This document shows positions 46,719 through 55,915 of a stretch of DNA of 64,000 nt, one piece after another. Position 1 is the first letter of the stretch, and the number at the start of each line of letters is the position of its first letter. The stretch lies in the NCBI GenBank assembly GCA_030028905.1, contig JALDYZ010000003.1, positions 372,001-436,000 on the forward strand, given 5' to 3'. A program made the translations under genes and the position numbers. The stretch is from Ferirhizobium litorale (GTDB lineage: Bacteria > Pseudomonadota > Alphaproteobacteria > Rhizobiales > Rhizobiaceae). The notes under the pieces are model-generated. The model saw only the letters and a program-made list of their open reading frames with translations. It was not told the origin of the DNA and did no database searches.

Positions 46719-46942
46719 CCCGGCATCGCATGGTCGAGCCAGCCGCAGACGCTCCGCCTCCGGCAACGGACCCACGCGTGTCCATGGCGATTATCGCAAC
46801 CGACGGGGTCGCGACGAGCCGCGGGCAAGGCCGCCAATACCACGCGAAGGAGCAACGAAACGGCCTGTCCGCATCCACCTTTGCGCTTCCCATCGGCGGT
46901 CGCGCCATCGCCGGCGTCGGCCGCCGTTCGAAATCCCCATAG
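46715..46942 (+). CDS. Possible small ORF at the 3' end of the IS91 element
   Basis: 75 codons from ATG 46715, which overlaps the transposase stop (ATGA). The predicted protein is rich in Ala, Arg and Gly with no recognisable motif. The overlap is suggestive, but the region could equally be the non-coding replication-origin end of the element. Low confidence. Confidence 0.25.
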   Translation: MTRHRMVEPAADAPPPATDPRVSMAIIATDGVATSRGQGRQYHAKEQRNGLSASTFALPIGGRAIAGVGRRSKSP

Positions 46943-47177
46943 CCATCGACCGTGGCCCGCGGGTTCCTTCCTCGGGGACTTTCGTACGCCTGCCGACGCC
47001 CGAAACTCTTCACGACAGGGGACGGTCCGCTTTTGCTCTCGGCTCTTATCAAGCGGACGTTCAAGGTTCGCCGCGAGTCGGGGGCTTCAGCCGCATCCGA
47101 TCTCCAATACGCGCATGCCCTGTCTCAGCGGAAGCGCATTGATACAGGCGGCCAGACGCCCGACAGGTCTTGTCCCA
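46943..47177. other. Gap between IS91 element and cyclase gene
   Basis: Nothing recognisable. It probably includes the true right end of the insertion sequence and the 3' flank of the cyclase gene. Confidence 0.4.
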
Positions 47178-48455
47178 TCAATGCCTCGCCACAGATGCCC
47201 GCCGGCGGGGGGGGCTCATTTTCGGTGTCGTATCCGCGGCTACAAGGCTTGGATCGAGCGTGAACAATTCCTTGGCTTTTCCAACGCCTTTCAACGCAAA
47301 TCGCCCGACGGAAACGAGCTTGTCTCGTTCCACCCCCAGCAGGAGGTCGGCGAACTCCGAGGAGCAAAGCATGTTTCGCCCTGTGGATTGGCACATGTCG
47401 CTGATACGGCTTACTTCATTGACTGGCTGGCCAACCACTGTGAAATCGAGCCGGTCGGGCGTGCCGATGTTGCCGTAGAACACATCGCCCGCATGTAGAC
47501 CGAGATGGATGTCGGCGACAGGCAGGCCCTCTGCTTTGCGGCGGCGTGCAAGCTGGCCGAGCCGCAGACGTAGATCGTGCTCCGCGTCAACGGCCGCCCG
47601 GCAGGCATACTCCGGCCGGGAACTCGTAAACATCGCCAGCACACCGTCTCCGATCAGCTTCAGGACATCACCGCCGGCCGACTTGACCGCCCCAATCACC
47701 GCCTCTGCATAGTCGTTGATCAGAGGAATCAACTGATCGGCCTGCACGGATTCGGAAAGGTGGGTGTAGCCGGTGATGTCCGAATACCAGAGCACGGCCC
47801 GGATACGCCTCACAGCATCATGTCGAATCGCGCCGCTGAGTACGCGCCGACCGGCATCGCGACCGAGATATGCTTCAGCGAGCGTCTTCGTCAGCCGGGA
47901 TTGCGCAGCGGACCTGATGGCGAGGCCGAGGTGAGGCGTAAGTTGCGCCAGGCAGGCCGCATCAACGTCGCTGAATCCGCCTGGCCGGGCCGTGGTGAAA
48001 CGCGCATAGAATGCATTGACATCTTCGACCCGTACTGCCTGCCGCGTGCGGTAGACGAATGCCAGATAGTCAGTCTGACCAGCGTCACACAATTCCTGGA
48101 TCGCTGGATAGCCGTGGGTTTCGCCGTGCTCCAGCCGGCAGCGCAACGAGGTCTCGCGCCGACGCAGCATTTGCAGGAAAGGGCTACGCGACCACTGACC
48201 CGTACCTTCCTGATCACGACTGCCGACATGTTCTTCTTCACGGAAAGGGTTTTCGGGATCCTCGTCCCAAAAAAACGCGCGCGCCTCATACATCGGATGA
48301 AGCGTGTCGATCATCACGAAGACTTTGCCGAGCGGCAGTCCGGCCTCGACGCATCGTTCACAGAATGCCTGCGTCAGCGAGGCCTCGTCTCGAATGCCCA
48401 GCAAGCCGGCCTCGGCCAACCACGCGGCGATCTCGTTACAGTGACGGGTAACCAT
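47178..48455 (-). CDS. Class III adenylate/guanylate cyclase
   Basis: 425 aa, no membrane segment. Residues about 1-215 form an uncharacterised N-terminal region common in rhizobial cyclases (WLAEAGLLG near the start). Residues about 220-395 are the catalytic domain: VLWYSDITGYTHLSE with the first metal Asp, GGDVLKLIGDGVLAMF with the second, and LHAGDVFYGNIGTPDRLDFTVVGQPVNEVSRI. It should make cAMP from ATP. Rhizobiales carry many such paralogues. It is a single gene with no operon partner here. Confidence 0.87.
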   Translation of the reverse strand: MVTRHCNEIAAWLAEAGLLGIRDEASLTQAFCERCVEAGLPLGKVFVMIDTLHPMYEARAFFWDEDPENPFREEEHVGSRDQEGTGQWSRSPFLQMLRRRETSLRCRLEHGETHGYPAIQELCDAGQTDYLAFVYRTRQAVRVEDVNAFYARFTTARPGGFSDVDAACLAQLTPHLGLAIRSAAQSRLTKTLAEAYLGRDAGRRVLSGAIRHDAVRRIRAVLWYSDITGYTHLSESVQADQLIPLINDYAEAVIGAVKSAGGDVLKLIGDGVLAMFTSSRPEYACRAAVDAEHDLRLRLGQLARRRKAEGLPVADIHLGLHAGDVFYGNIGTPDRLDFTVVGQPVNEVSRISDMCQSTGRNMLCSSEFADLLLGVERDKLVSVGRFALKGVGKAKELFTLDPSLVAADTTPKMSPPRRRASVARH

Positions 48456-48701
48456 AACTCGATCATAGCGGCATCATCAGCAGGCAAGAAGCCGAATTGC
48501 GCTGCTGGGCTCGTTAATGTTGCCAGGGTCAATGCAGGGCAAGAAGTTTTGGTTGCCCGACGCCGACGACGGTCATCGCTTGCCTGGGTCGAAGCGAACT
48601 TATCTCTATGGCCGAAATGAGGGCGCATAGTCGCTTCCTCGAATGGACGGTGTCGCTCGATTATGCACGAACGGCATCGCCCGGTGCGGCGCTGCAAATT
48701 T
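48456..48701. other. Gap upstream of the cyclase gene
   Basis: About 245 bases with no gene called and no clear promoter motif. Confidence 0.4.
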
Positions 48702-49200
48702 TCAGATTTCAGTACGCTCGGCCAGTTCCAGTGCATCCTCTATGTCAACTATGGCCAAGCAGGATCTGGATCGCCCGGAGGTTGCCGGTGGCCTTGTAGA
48801 TCATGGCAGCCTTCGTTCGCCGAAGGGAATGCGTGCCATAATCCTCCCGACGCAGCAAAAAAAATCGCAGTGATCCATTCATCGACCAGTCGGGCATACT
48901 GCCGAGGGCTGAGATGATCGGCGTGGTCCACTCGGCTAGGAAAGGCATAGTCATCGACTGTTCCTCCCCTTCGCTGAAGCCAGGCAAGCAGACTTGCCCT
49001 GACTTTGGTCGTAATTTCGAATTGGACGGGGCGTGGAGACTTCTGCTGGATGACGATCGCGCGAGTTCCAGCCGCGGAGCTTGCTGTCGATGGCGGTCGA
49101 GAAAGAAGCGCACTGCGCAGATCTGGCGCTGCTTCAGGGGCTTCTTGACACCAACTTGCTTGCCTGCGTTCCGGCAGCAGGATCATGTTGTGAGATACCC
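48702..49200 (-). pseudogene. Decayed phage-type tyrosine recombinase (integrase)
   Basis: Pieces in several minus-strand frames assemble into one integrase. LKQRQ.. and VRFFLD lie near 49130; TRAIVIQQKSPRPVQFEITTK runs through QYARLVDEWITAIF; after a frameshift at an eight-T run (48864-48857), EDYGTHSLRRTKAAMIYKATGNLRAIQILLGHS carries the H-x-x-R and GH motifs. A deletion then removes the tyrosine segment, and the end VDIEDALELAERTEI stops at 48702. The complete family (about 200 aa) is common on alphaproteobacterial plasmids. Several frameshifts plus loss of the catalytic Tyr mean it is inactive. Confidence 0.8.
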
Positions 49201-49212
49201 AATTCAGTTCTC

Positions 49213-49464
49213 CTAGAGGAGAACGCGCAGCTCTCGGTTAGCCCACAGCGTGCCAACCAGATCGGCAGCATCGTGGAGCGTTGCCGACATCCGCTCACTC
49301 GATTGTCGCTCTACGTCAATACAACTGCATTGAGGCCAGCGATCGCGATAGCGTATGACAGTCGCGCAGAGAGCGACCTTGCCCTCACGATTTGGGCAAT
49401 ACCATAGTATGATGTGTTTGGTGCCCGTTTCCGGTAAGCTCGGCTCCAAGCGGCAGCGCGTCAT
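49213..49464 (-). CDS. Small hypothetical protein
   Basis: 83 codons from ATG 49464. The C-terminal part (MSATLHDAADLVGTLWANRELRVLL) looks protein-like and the frame is uninterrupted, but I do not recognise the family and see no strong ribosome site. It lies just upstream of the decayed integrase on the same strand and may be cargo or debris. Confidence 0.3.
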   Translation of the reverse strand: MTRCRLEPSLPETGTKHIILWYCPNREGKVALCATVIRYRDRWPQCSCIDVERQSSERMSATLHDAADLVGTLWANRELRVLL

Positions 49465-49575
49465 GCAAGATTACAGGACGAGATGCACCTATGCCCGGCT
49501 GTTTGAGATAGATCGACAGCGTCCGTCGGTTCAGACGTGGCTGGCTAGAGTTAACGACAAATTAAGGGGGACGGT

Positions 49576-50736
49576 TTGAAGTGCCATCGGTCTCTCCGTT
49601 GGGCCGTCGCATACGGATTTTTTGGCGCGCCGCGTGCCGGAGCGTCGATAGCGTTTGCTATGGCAGCTCTTTCGATCACCGGCAATGCAGCGAGCGGGGC
49701 TACCGCCCTCGCTGCTATGACTGCCGCGCAACTGGCAGGAGCGATACCCGTTGCCAGACTGGGACGTGGATCGAACCCGATCGCGTATTTCAAGATCCTC
49801 ATTGTCATCAGGACCATGGCACTATTCTGCTGCGCTGCAGCGTGCGGCGCGGGGGCGCACTACTCGGTTTTCATCGCCGCGGCAGTTGCGTCCGGGCTAG
49901 TGCAAGGAGCAGCCTTCGGCCATCTACGCGACGCTGCGAATTATCTTGTCGCACCGACGCAGATGACCAGGGTCCTCGCGTTCGGATCATTCGCAAACGA
50001 CCTTACTTTTCTGGTCATGCCGATTCTGGCGGCGACGTTGGGGACGGCCTCGGCATCATTGGCGATAGTCGCTATCGCGGTTCTGGGCGCGCTACCTGCT
50101 TTGATCTTGCCGTCAGCACCGACTGCCGTTGTGAGGATCGAGGAGGCGGAGACGAGAAAGAGAGCGATAGCTCCTGAAGTCTTTATTTGGTTAGCGTGCG
50201 CCTGCGCCACTTCCGCCGCAATCAGTGCGATCGAGGTTGGCGCGGTATCGCTCGCGATCGAATTTGGGCTCCGACCGGGATATGGAGCAATGTTCACTGG
50301 AACCTTGTGTGCGGCCTCCCTGATCGGCGCCATCGGAAATGGCTTCCTTAACCGAACTTTTTCGAGGCACCAGGTCGCCGGAATGCTAGCAGCAATCCTC
50401 GCTGGCACCGCGCTCGCACTTCAAAATTCCTTGGCATTATCGATCGTAGGCTGTGCGTTGGTAGGACTTTTTGCCCCGTCACTCGGTATTCACTACTCTT
50501 TGCAGATCAACAGATTGGTTATGCCCGAAATGAGAGCCGAAACGTTCTCGGTGCTGAAGATATCCACCTCGGTTGGGACGATATTGGCGTCATCGATGCT
50601 TGGATGGACGTCTGTCTCTTTAACTATGACCGCAGCGATATGGTTGCTCCTTTTCGTGATTGGGATGATTTCAGTGCAGGACTTGATCGTCGGGCAGCGC
50701 CTGTCCACGGCGCGCACGCGACGCGTACCAGATTAG
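49576..50736 (+). CDS. MFS-type membrane transporter
   Basis: 386 aa with about twelve hydrophobic segments and a central polar loop near residue 190 (VRIEEAETRKRAIAPE). The overall shape and small-residue-rich helices fit a major facilitator, possibly a drug/H+ antiporter, but no family-specific motif allows a substrate call. The start is TTG 49576 with AAGGGGG 5 nt upstream; no ATG gives a better fit. It is 54 bp before the histidine kinase gene, so the two are probably co-transcribed, and export of an inducing compound is plausible. Confidence 0.7.
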   Translation: MKCHRSLRWAVAYGFFGAPRAGASIAFAMAALSITGNAASGATALAAMTAAQLAGAIPVARLGRGSNPIAYFKILIVIRTMALFCCAAACGAGAHYSVFIAAAVASGLVQGAAFGHLRDAANYLVAPTQMTRVLAFGSFANDLTFLVMPILAATLGTASASLAIVAIAVLGALPALILPSAPTAVVRIEEAETRKRAIAPEVFIWLACACATSAAISAIEVGAVSLAIEFGLRPGYGAMFTGTLCAASLIGAIGNGFLNRTFSRHQVAGMLAAILAGTALALQNSLALSIVGCALVGLFAPSLGIHYSLQINRLVMPEMRAETFSVLKISTSVGTILASSMLGWTSVSLTMTAAIWLLLFVIGMISVQDLIVGQRLSTARTRRVPD

Positions 50737-50790
50737 GCAAGGTGCCGAATGCCTGGCGAGAGCGGGCAAGGAAGGTAACGGGACGGCTGG

Positions 50791-53205
50791 ATGTCCATTT
50801 CACTCAACGAGGAGGCAACCCCGACCGAGCCGGATACGGCGTTGATCCTGGAGCACCTGCCGGGTCTGGTCTGGACGACAGACGCAACGGGCACGATCTC
50901 ATACTGCAATACCCGTTTGGGAGAATATGCTGGTATAGATTTCGGCATGAGCCGCTCATCACACTGGGCGAGCGTTTTGCATCCGGACGATGCAATGTAC
51001 GCGGTCCAGTACGGTCAAAGCGCGCGGCGGACCAAAGGGCATACGGTGATCAACGCCCGTTTGCGACGAAACGATGGAGAGTTCAGGTGGTTCGAGCTTT
51101 CCGCGTCGCCGCTGGCGGATGGTGGAAAGGTCTGCTGGCTCGCGACAGAACTCCACGAGAGCGCCAGCGACCGGACCCAAGAGGAAATCGAAAGCAGATT
51201 CCGACGCTTCGTCAATTCCTTGTCGGTTCCAGCGCTGCTGATCACCCCTGCTTTCGAACTAGAGTTTGCCAATCAAGCGGCGTTGCGTTGGTACGGCTTT
51301 CTGCCTGAGGGTTCGGAGCAAGAGGCTTTGGCCGATATGGAGCCGAGGAAATTCGACGAGATCCTGCTTCCGCTCAAGGCGCACATGAAGGGGGAGCAAA
51401 CCGCAGTCGTCTCATACCAGGCACAGCATGCCGACGGCACACCCCGGTGGCTTGAGGCGCAAGTCGTGCCGATTCTCGAGAAGTCAGGCGAACTGACCAA
51501 CTATTTCGTACTTCAGAACGACGTTCAGGACTCGCGCGATGCCGCTTACCTGCTCGGGAAGGAAATGGAGATCCTCGACATGGTGGCTCGAGGCACCCCA
51601 TCAGCAAGCGTTCTTCAAGAGCTCTGCAATGTCGTCGACGATCTGATCCCCGATCTCCTTTGCTGTTTTCTCGAGCTGTCGCTCGATCGCAAGTTCTTTC
51701 GAATGGGCGCGGCGCCCCGGTTGCCAAGCGAATTCCGAGAGATCTTCGACCGAAAGAGCGTGGCTGCGGACAAGAATGCGTGCTCATTCGCAGCACTTAC
51801 AAAGAAGGCGGTTGAAATCCAAAACCTGGTCGAAACCGATCATAGCAACACGTCCATGGGCCAGTTCATGTTGGCCAACAAACTCAATTATTGTCGTGCA
51901 ATTCCTATTCTCTCCCCCTATGGCAACACCGCTGGGATCTTTGCCATCCTTCGCCAACAACACTTCGAACTTAAGCCTCGGGAACTGCAAATTGTCGACC
52001 GTGTAGCGCATATCGCAGGCATTTCCATAGACAGGACTCGCCATGAGGAAGCGCTGGTAAAGCGGGAGACCCAGTTCAAGCGCAGCCAGGCACAGCTCGT
52101 CGCAGCCCAGCGGATTAGTTCGACCGGTAGCTTCACATCCGATATCCAGCGGGGCGAGAACATCTGGTCTGAGGAATTTTATAGAATATTCGATCTCGAT
52201 CCAGAGCTCGAGCCAAGCATCGATGCGGTCAGGGAGCGAATCCATCCGGAAGACCTGGAGCTTTTCAATGTCGAGATGCAAAGGGGGCTTGCTGGCGAGG
52301 GCTCCGATTTTGTCTTTCGGATCATCCGGACGGACGCTTCCGTCAGGTTCATACGCGGACTTGCAAAAGTAACACATTACATTGGTGACCACCCGATTTT
52401 CATGGGGACTGTACAGGACATCACTGAGACGAAACGGGCGGAAGACGCTCTCCGACGAGGTGAGGAAGCTCTCTTGAAAGCGAGAGAAGAACTCGCTTAT
52501 GTTTCACGCGCGATGACTATCAGCGCCTTGACGACGTCCATCGCCCACGAGGTGAGCCAACCGCTATCGGGCATTCTCGCCAACGCCAACGCCTGTGTTC
52601 GCCTATTGGCTCTCGATCCGCCGGACATCGCCTCTGCGGCAGACACTGCGCGGAGAACAATCCGGGACACTATGCGCGCAACCGAAGTCGTTAAGCGCCT
52701 TCGGGCTATGTTTAATCGCCAGTCTCCGGCTATGGACGAGATCGACCTCAATGAAATTGCTCGCGAGGTAATCGCATTATCGGCGAGAGACATGCGGGAA
52801 AGATCTATCGTCCTCGAGTCCGGATTGGCATCCGGACTACCGTCTGTCAGAGGCGATCGTATTCAGCTCCAGCAGGTCATCTTGAACCTGGTCCTGAACG
52901 GGATCGAAGCCATGGTTGAGATCGAGGGGCGGCCCCGCCGTCTGCTTGTGCTGACTTCACGCGAAGAGGAAATGGTCACTTTGTCGATCGTGGATGCGGG
53001 CGTCGGCATCGCCGCGGACTCTGCGGAGAGGCTATTTGAACCTTTCTTCACAACAAAGCGTAACGGAATGGGGATCGGACTTTCTATCAGCCGGTCGATC
53101 ATCGAAAACCACGGAGGCAGCATGTGGGCGACGCCCAACGATGGACCGGGCACAACGGTAACCTTTTCGATACCAAGAACTCCTCCCTTAGCCCCGAGCG
53201 TTTAA
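50791..53205 (+). CDS. Soluble PAS-PAS-GAF-PAS hybrid-sensor histidine kinase
   Basis: 804 aa, no membrane segment. PAS 1 at about 18-125 (ILEHLPGLVWTTDATG), PAS 2 at about 133-255, GAF at about 265-415, PAS 3 at about 430-555 ending FMGTVQDITETKRAEDAL. HisKA has the phosphorylated His586 (SIAHEVSQPLSGILANANA), then N box NLVLNGIEAM, G1 DAGVGIAAD and G2 GMGIGLSISRSII. The layout recalls cytoplasmic sensors such as TodS or StyS, which pair with FixJ-like regulators. The likely partner is the response regulator at 58625-59305. There is no receiver domain. Confidence 0.9.
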   Translation: MSISLNEEATPTEPDTALILEHLPGLVWTTDATGTISYCNTRLGEYAGIDFGMSRSSHWASVLHPDDAMYAVQYGQSARRTKGHTVINARLRRNDGEFRWFELSASPLADGGKVCWLATELHESASDRTQEEIESRFRRFVNSLSVPALLITPAFELEFANQAALRWYGFLPEGSEQEALADMEPRKFDEILLPLKAHMKGEQTAVVSYQAQHADGTPRWLEAQVVPILEKSGELTNYFVLQNDVQDSRDAAYLLGKEMEILDMVARGTPSASVLQELCNVVDDLIPDLLCCFLELSLDRKFFRMGAAPRLPSEFREIFDRKSVAADKNACSFAALTKKAVEIQNLVETDHSNTSMGQFMLANKLNYCRAIPILSPYGNTAGIFAILRQQHFELKPRELQIVDRVAHIAGISIDRTRHEEALVKRETQFKRSQAQLVAAQRISSTGSFTSDIQRGENIWSEEFYRIFDLDPELEPSIDAVRERIHPEDLELFNVEMQRGLAGEGSDFVFRIIRTDASVRFIRGLAKVTHYIGDHPIFMGTVQDITETKRAEDALRRGEEALLKAREELAYVSRAMTISALTTSIAHEVSQPLSGILANANACVRLLALDPPDIASAADTARRTIRDTMRATEVVKRLRAMFNRQSPAMDEIDLNEIAREVIALSARDMRERSIVLESGLASGLPSVRGDRIQLQQVILNLVLNGIEAMVEIEGRPRRLLVLTSREEEMVTLSIVDAGVGIAADSAERLFEPFFTTKRNGMGIGLSISRSIIENHGGSMWATPNDGPGTTVTFSIPRTPPLAPSV

Positions 53206-53372
53206 CCGTCCCAATACGCCATATGCGGCGGCGATAATTAAGTCTCGTCTTTGCCTGACACCACGATGATTTTTGCCAGGCACTGGGCGTAGAGTTCGAA
53301 CGGGGCAGGTTCGTGTCAACGGCATCGAGCACGCACCCAGTGCCCCATTCGAGAAGTCAAGATATCAGGGGG

Positions 53373-54071
53373 TCACGCCGCGGTTGAGGCGTGGCCACTC
53401 GTCAGCAGCTTTACCAGGTGCTGAGCGCCTGCAGTCGAGGATGCTGGGTTTTGTCCCGTGATTAGGCGACCGTCGGTAATAGCGAAGCTCTCCCAGTTTC
53501 CTCTCTTTTCGTAAAGGCCGCCGAGCCGCGTGAGTTCATCCTCTACGAGGAAGGGAACGACCTTAGTGAGTTGGACTTCTTCCTCCTCTGCATTGGTGAA
53601 GCCCGTCACACGCTTGCCCTTCACGATAGGAGCGCCTTTGTGGGTGACACGATGCAGAACTCCAGGTGCATGACACACCGCCGCGACAGGCTTTCCGGCA
53701 TCATAGAAGGCCTCGATCAGCTTGATCGAATCCTGATCCTCTGCCAGATCCCACATCGGGCCGTGGCCGCCCGGATAGAATACGGCGTCGAAGTCCTCCG
53801 ACCTCATGTCCTTTAGCAGCTTTGTGTGGGCGAAAACTTTCTGCGCATCGGGATCATTCTTGAAGCGGGCCATCGCGGGTGTCTGGTTCTCTGGGAGATC
53901 GCTCTTAGGATCGACAGGCGGCTGTCCTCCTTTGGGTGACGCAAGAGTAAGATCGATGCCGGCGTCACGGAACACATAGTAAGGAGCGGCGCCCTCCTCA
54001 AGCCAGAAGCCGGTCTTGCGCCCCGTATCGCCGAGCGTGTCATGAGAAGTGAAAACCATTAGAATCTTCAT
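53373..54071 (-). CDS. DJ-1/PfpI-family protein (Hsp31/glyoxalase III-like)
   Basis: 232 aa. The catalytic triad region is clear: Glu in FWLEEGAAPYY, Cys in the nucleophile elbow AVCHAPGVLH, and FYPGGHGPMWDLAED before it. The family includes methylglyoxal-converting and protein-repair enzymes of the Hsp31 type. It is oriented leftward, with a box of the CGATACC type 72-93 bp upstream (54143-54164). Together with the neighbouring DUF417 and flavoenzyme genes it suggests a response to reactive electrophiles. Confidence 0.88.
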   Translation of the reverse strand: MKILMVFTSHDTLGDTGRKTGFWLEEGAAPYYVFRDAGIDLTLASPKGGQPPVDPKSDLPENQTPAMARFKNDPDAQKVFAHTKLLKDMRSEDFDAVFYPGGHGPMWDLAEDQDSIKLIEAFYDAGKPVAAVCHAPGVLHRVTHKGAPIVKGKRVTGFTNAEEEEVQLTKVVPFLVEDELTRLGGLYEKRGNWESFAITDGRLITGQNPASSTAGAQHLVKLLTSGHASTAA

Positions 54072-54142
54072 CGGAGAATCTCCCTTCCAGGTTGATCAGC
54101 CGAAAGAGGCTGCGGCGCAGACTATGCTCTCGATGGACCGAT

Positions 54143-54181
54143 GGTGCAGTTGAACATTGGTATCGGCAATACCAAGGTATT
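54143..54181. promoter_or_regulatory. CGATACC box A with overlapping palindromes, DJ-1 gene promoter
   Basis: GGTATCGGCAATACC (54159-54173) is a 15-bp palindrome, GGTAT-N5-ATACC. It overlaps a second perfect palindrome, AATACC-AA-GGTATT (54168-54181). Read leftward from 54164 the sequence GATACCAATGTTCAAC matches the boxes in front of other genes of this cluster. It is the best candidate operator for the DJ-1/PfpI gene. Confidence 0.6.
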
Positions 54182-54309
54182 GATCGCAGCTTTCCCACAA
54201 GATCCAAGAGGCGTCTTTTACCGAGTTTGCAAATAACCACAGACGTAGTCTCAAGCGTAAATGCGCGCGATTACCGCCGTCTCGCAAATCCACCAGAACC
54301 GGGATTCAG

Positions 54310-54450
54310 TTACTCTGCAAGCTCGGTTCGAGACCTTTTCGAAGGACAGTGAGCTATGGCAATCAGAGCCCCGGCGATCGCCACCATTGCAATTGCGATC
54401 TCAATAAGCGGAAAGCTTGAGCTAGGATGTTCCTGGTCGCGGTAGGTCAT
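54310..54450 (-). CDS. Small single-pass membrane protein (46 aa)
   Basis: The predicted 46-residue protein has a polar start (MTYRDQEHPSSSF), one hydrophobic helix (PLIEIAIAMVAIAGALIAIA) and a basic tail (CPSKRSRTELAE). ATG 54450 has GGGAG 6 nt upstream, a good ribosome site. It lies between the DJ-1/PfpI and hydrolase genes and next to box B. I do not recognise a family. Its size makes it easy to miss in annotation. Confidence 0.5.
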   Translation of the reverse strand: MTYRDQEHPSSSFPLIEIAIAMVAIAGALIAIAHCPSKRSRTELAE

Positions 54451-54543
54451 CGTCTGCTCCCGATTTCTGGCCGCGGCTGATCCGCAGCCGCCGACTGACG
54501 GAGACTATGTCGGAGGACAACCAGGAAGGCAGTGCACCTTGGA

Positions 54544-54584
54544 ATAGGCGATACGTTTGTATAGGCGATACCATGGTTCACTAG
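54544..54584 (+). promoter_or_regulatory. CGATACC box B: 17-bp-spaced direct repeat before the hydrolase gene
   Basis: ATAGGCGATAC occurs at 54544-54554 and again at 54561-54571, a spacing of 17 bp. The second copy continues as GATACCATGGTTCACTAG (54567-54584), close to the boxes at 58465 and 60606. It lies 141 bp before the hydrolase start. Confidence 0.6.
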
Positions 54585-54724
54585 CGCGCTACACGGGTCA
54601 GTCTCAATGTTCCCGGACACGGATCGACGGGGGATATCGATACGGAAGGTCAGCGCAACACTCTCGGAGACCGGATCGTGTGCGCGGCCTAGCAGGTAAG
54701 CAATCACCACCGGAGACTGGCGCA

Positions 54725-55774
54725 ATGTCAAATTTCGTACCCGCAAATCTCACACGCCGATTTTTTGGCAGCGTTGCACTCGCCATTGCCGCAGCGGGTG
54801 TCCTCGGTGAAAAGATGGCTGAAGCCTCTCAGGCGACCACGCGTGTGGACGTACCAACGGCTGCTACCGAAGCCATACTCGCAGCAAACAAGAGCATCGC
54901 GGCAGGGGACCTGCTTGTCTCCTATGCCGACCTGGGACCGGCGACCGGATCACCAGTCTTGCTGCTGCACGGCTGGCCCTACGACATCAACAGCTTCGGG
55001 CGGGTCGCACCCCTGCTCGCCGACCGAGGCCACCGCGTTATTGTGCCGTTCCTGCGGGGCTACGGCGGCACGCGCTTCCTATCCGGACGGACGAAGCGCA
55101 ATGGGCAGCAGGCGGCAATTGCACTCGATACGATCAAGCTCATGGACGCCCTGGGAATTAGGGCGGCTACGATCGCGGGTTTCGACTGGGGTGCTCGTAC
55201 AGCCGACATTGTCGCTACTCTCTGGCCTGAACGATGCAAGGGACTAGTCTCTGTCAGCGGCTATCTCATCGGGAACGAGACCGCAGGAAAGGCGCCACTG
55301 CCGCCGTCCGCCGAACTCCAGTGGTGGTACCAATTCTATTTGGCCACAGATCGCGGTCGCGACGGCTATGAAAAATATACGAACGACTTCGCCAAGCTCA
55401 TCTGGCAGCTCGCTTCTCCACATTGGAAGTTCGGTGACGACACATTCGCGCGAAGCGCCGCGGCGTTCGCCAATCCCGACCATGTCGCGATTGTCGTCCA
55501 TAACTATCGATGGCGGCTCGGACTGGCCGAGGGCGAAAAGCGGTTCGACGAGCTGGAAAACAAGCTCGCGGCCGGTCCCGAAATTCACGTGCCCACGATT
55601 ACAATGGAAGGTGACGCGAACGGGGCACCCCACCCAGATCCAAAGACCTACGCTGCGAAGTTCAAGGCTAGATATGAGCATCGCCTGATCACAGGCGGGA
55701 TCGGTCACAACCTCCCGCAAGAAGCCCCCGAAGCGTTCGCTAGTGCCGTGATCGATGTGGACGGCTGGGCGTAG
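54725..55774 (+). CDS. Exported alpha/beta-hydrolase, epoxide hydrolase/dehalogenase type
   Basis: 349 aa. N-terminal signal with a twin-arginine-like start (LTRRFFGSVALAIAAAG) suggests export. The fold is shown by LLLHGWPYDINSFG (oxyanion region), the nucleophile elbow GFDWGARTAD with Asp instead of Ser, and the late catalytic His in GIGHNLPQEAPEAF. An Asp nucleophile is typical of epoxide hydrolases and haloalkane or haloacetate dehalogenases. GGAGA lies about 9 nt before ATG 54725. Box B upstream ties it to the local regulon. A periplasmic role in detoxifying epoxides or halo-compounds is an inference. Confidence 0.85.
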   Translation: MSNFVPANLTRRFFGSVALAIAAAGVLGEKMAEASQATTRVDVPTAATEAILAANKSIAAGDLLVSYADLGPATGSPVLLLHGWPYDINSFGRVAPLLADRGHRVIVPFLRGYGGTRFLSGRTKRNGQQAAIALDTIKLMDALGIRAATIAGFDWGARTADIVATLWPERCKGLVSVSGYLIGNETAGKAPLPPSAELQWWYQFYLATDRGRDGYEKYTNDFAKLIWQLASPHWKFGDDTFARSAAAFANPDHVAIVVHNYRWRLGLAEGEKRFDELENKLAAGPEIHVPTITMEGDANGAPHPDPKTYAAKFKARYEHRLITGGIGHNLPQEAPEAFASAVIDVDGWA

Positions 55775-55915
55775 CTGCCGACATCGGTGGATAACCTGGC
55801 CATGAGGTCGTCAGAGTGCGCACCGACGTCCAGGTCGACGCGTGAATTGCGCGCCAGCGACCTCGCAGTACCAAAGTGCTCCTAGCTAGCCCGAAACTTG
55901 GAAGGACAATCAGCC

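Larger units (their letters stand above)
44460..46950 (+). mobile_element. IS91-family insertion sequence with accessory tyrosine recombinase
   Basis: The element carries a site-specific recombinase gene followed 3 bp later by an IS91-type HUH transposase gene, the usual two-gene arrangement in this subgroup. IS91 elements move by rolling circle and lack terminal inverted repeats and target duplications, so the ends cannot be fixed from one copy. The limits given are approximate: the left lies between the amide operon leader and 44613, the right between 46718 and the cyclase gene. Both genes look intact, so it may be active. Confidence 0.75.

Noticed and set aside
45159..46775. 538-codon minus-strand open frame
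   Set aside because: It lies entirely antisense to the IS91 recombinase end and transposase; composition is Arg/Glu/Val-rich shadow sequence and no motif is present.
49398..49414. ATACCATAGTATGATG as a further stress-regulon box before the MFS gene
   Set aside because: Lacks the leading G and the CG of the box, and lies 160 bp upstream within another possible frame; too weak to list.
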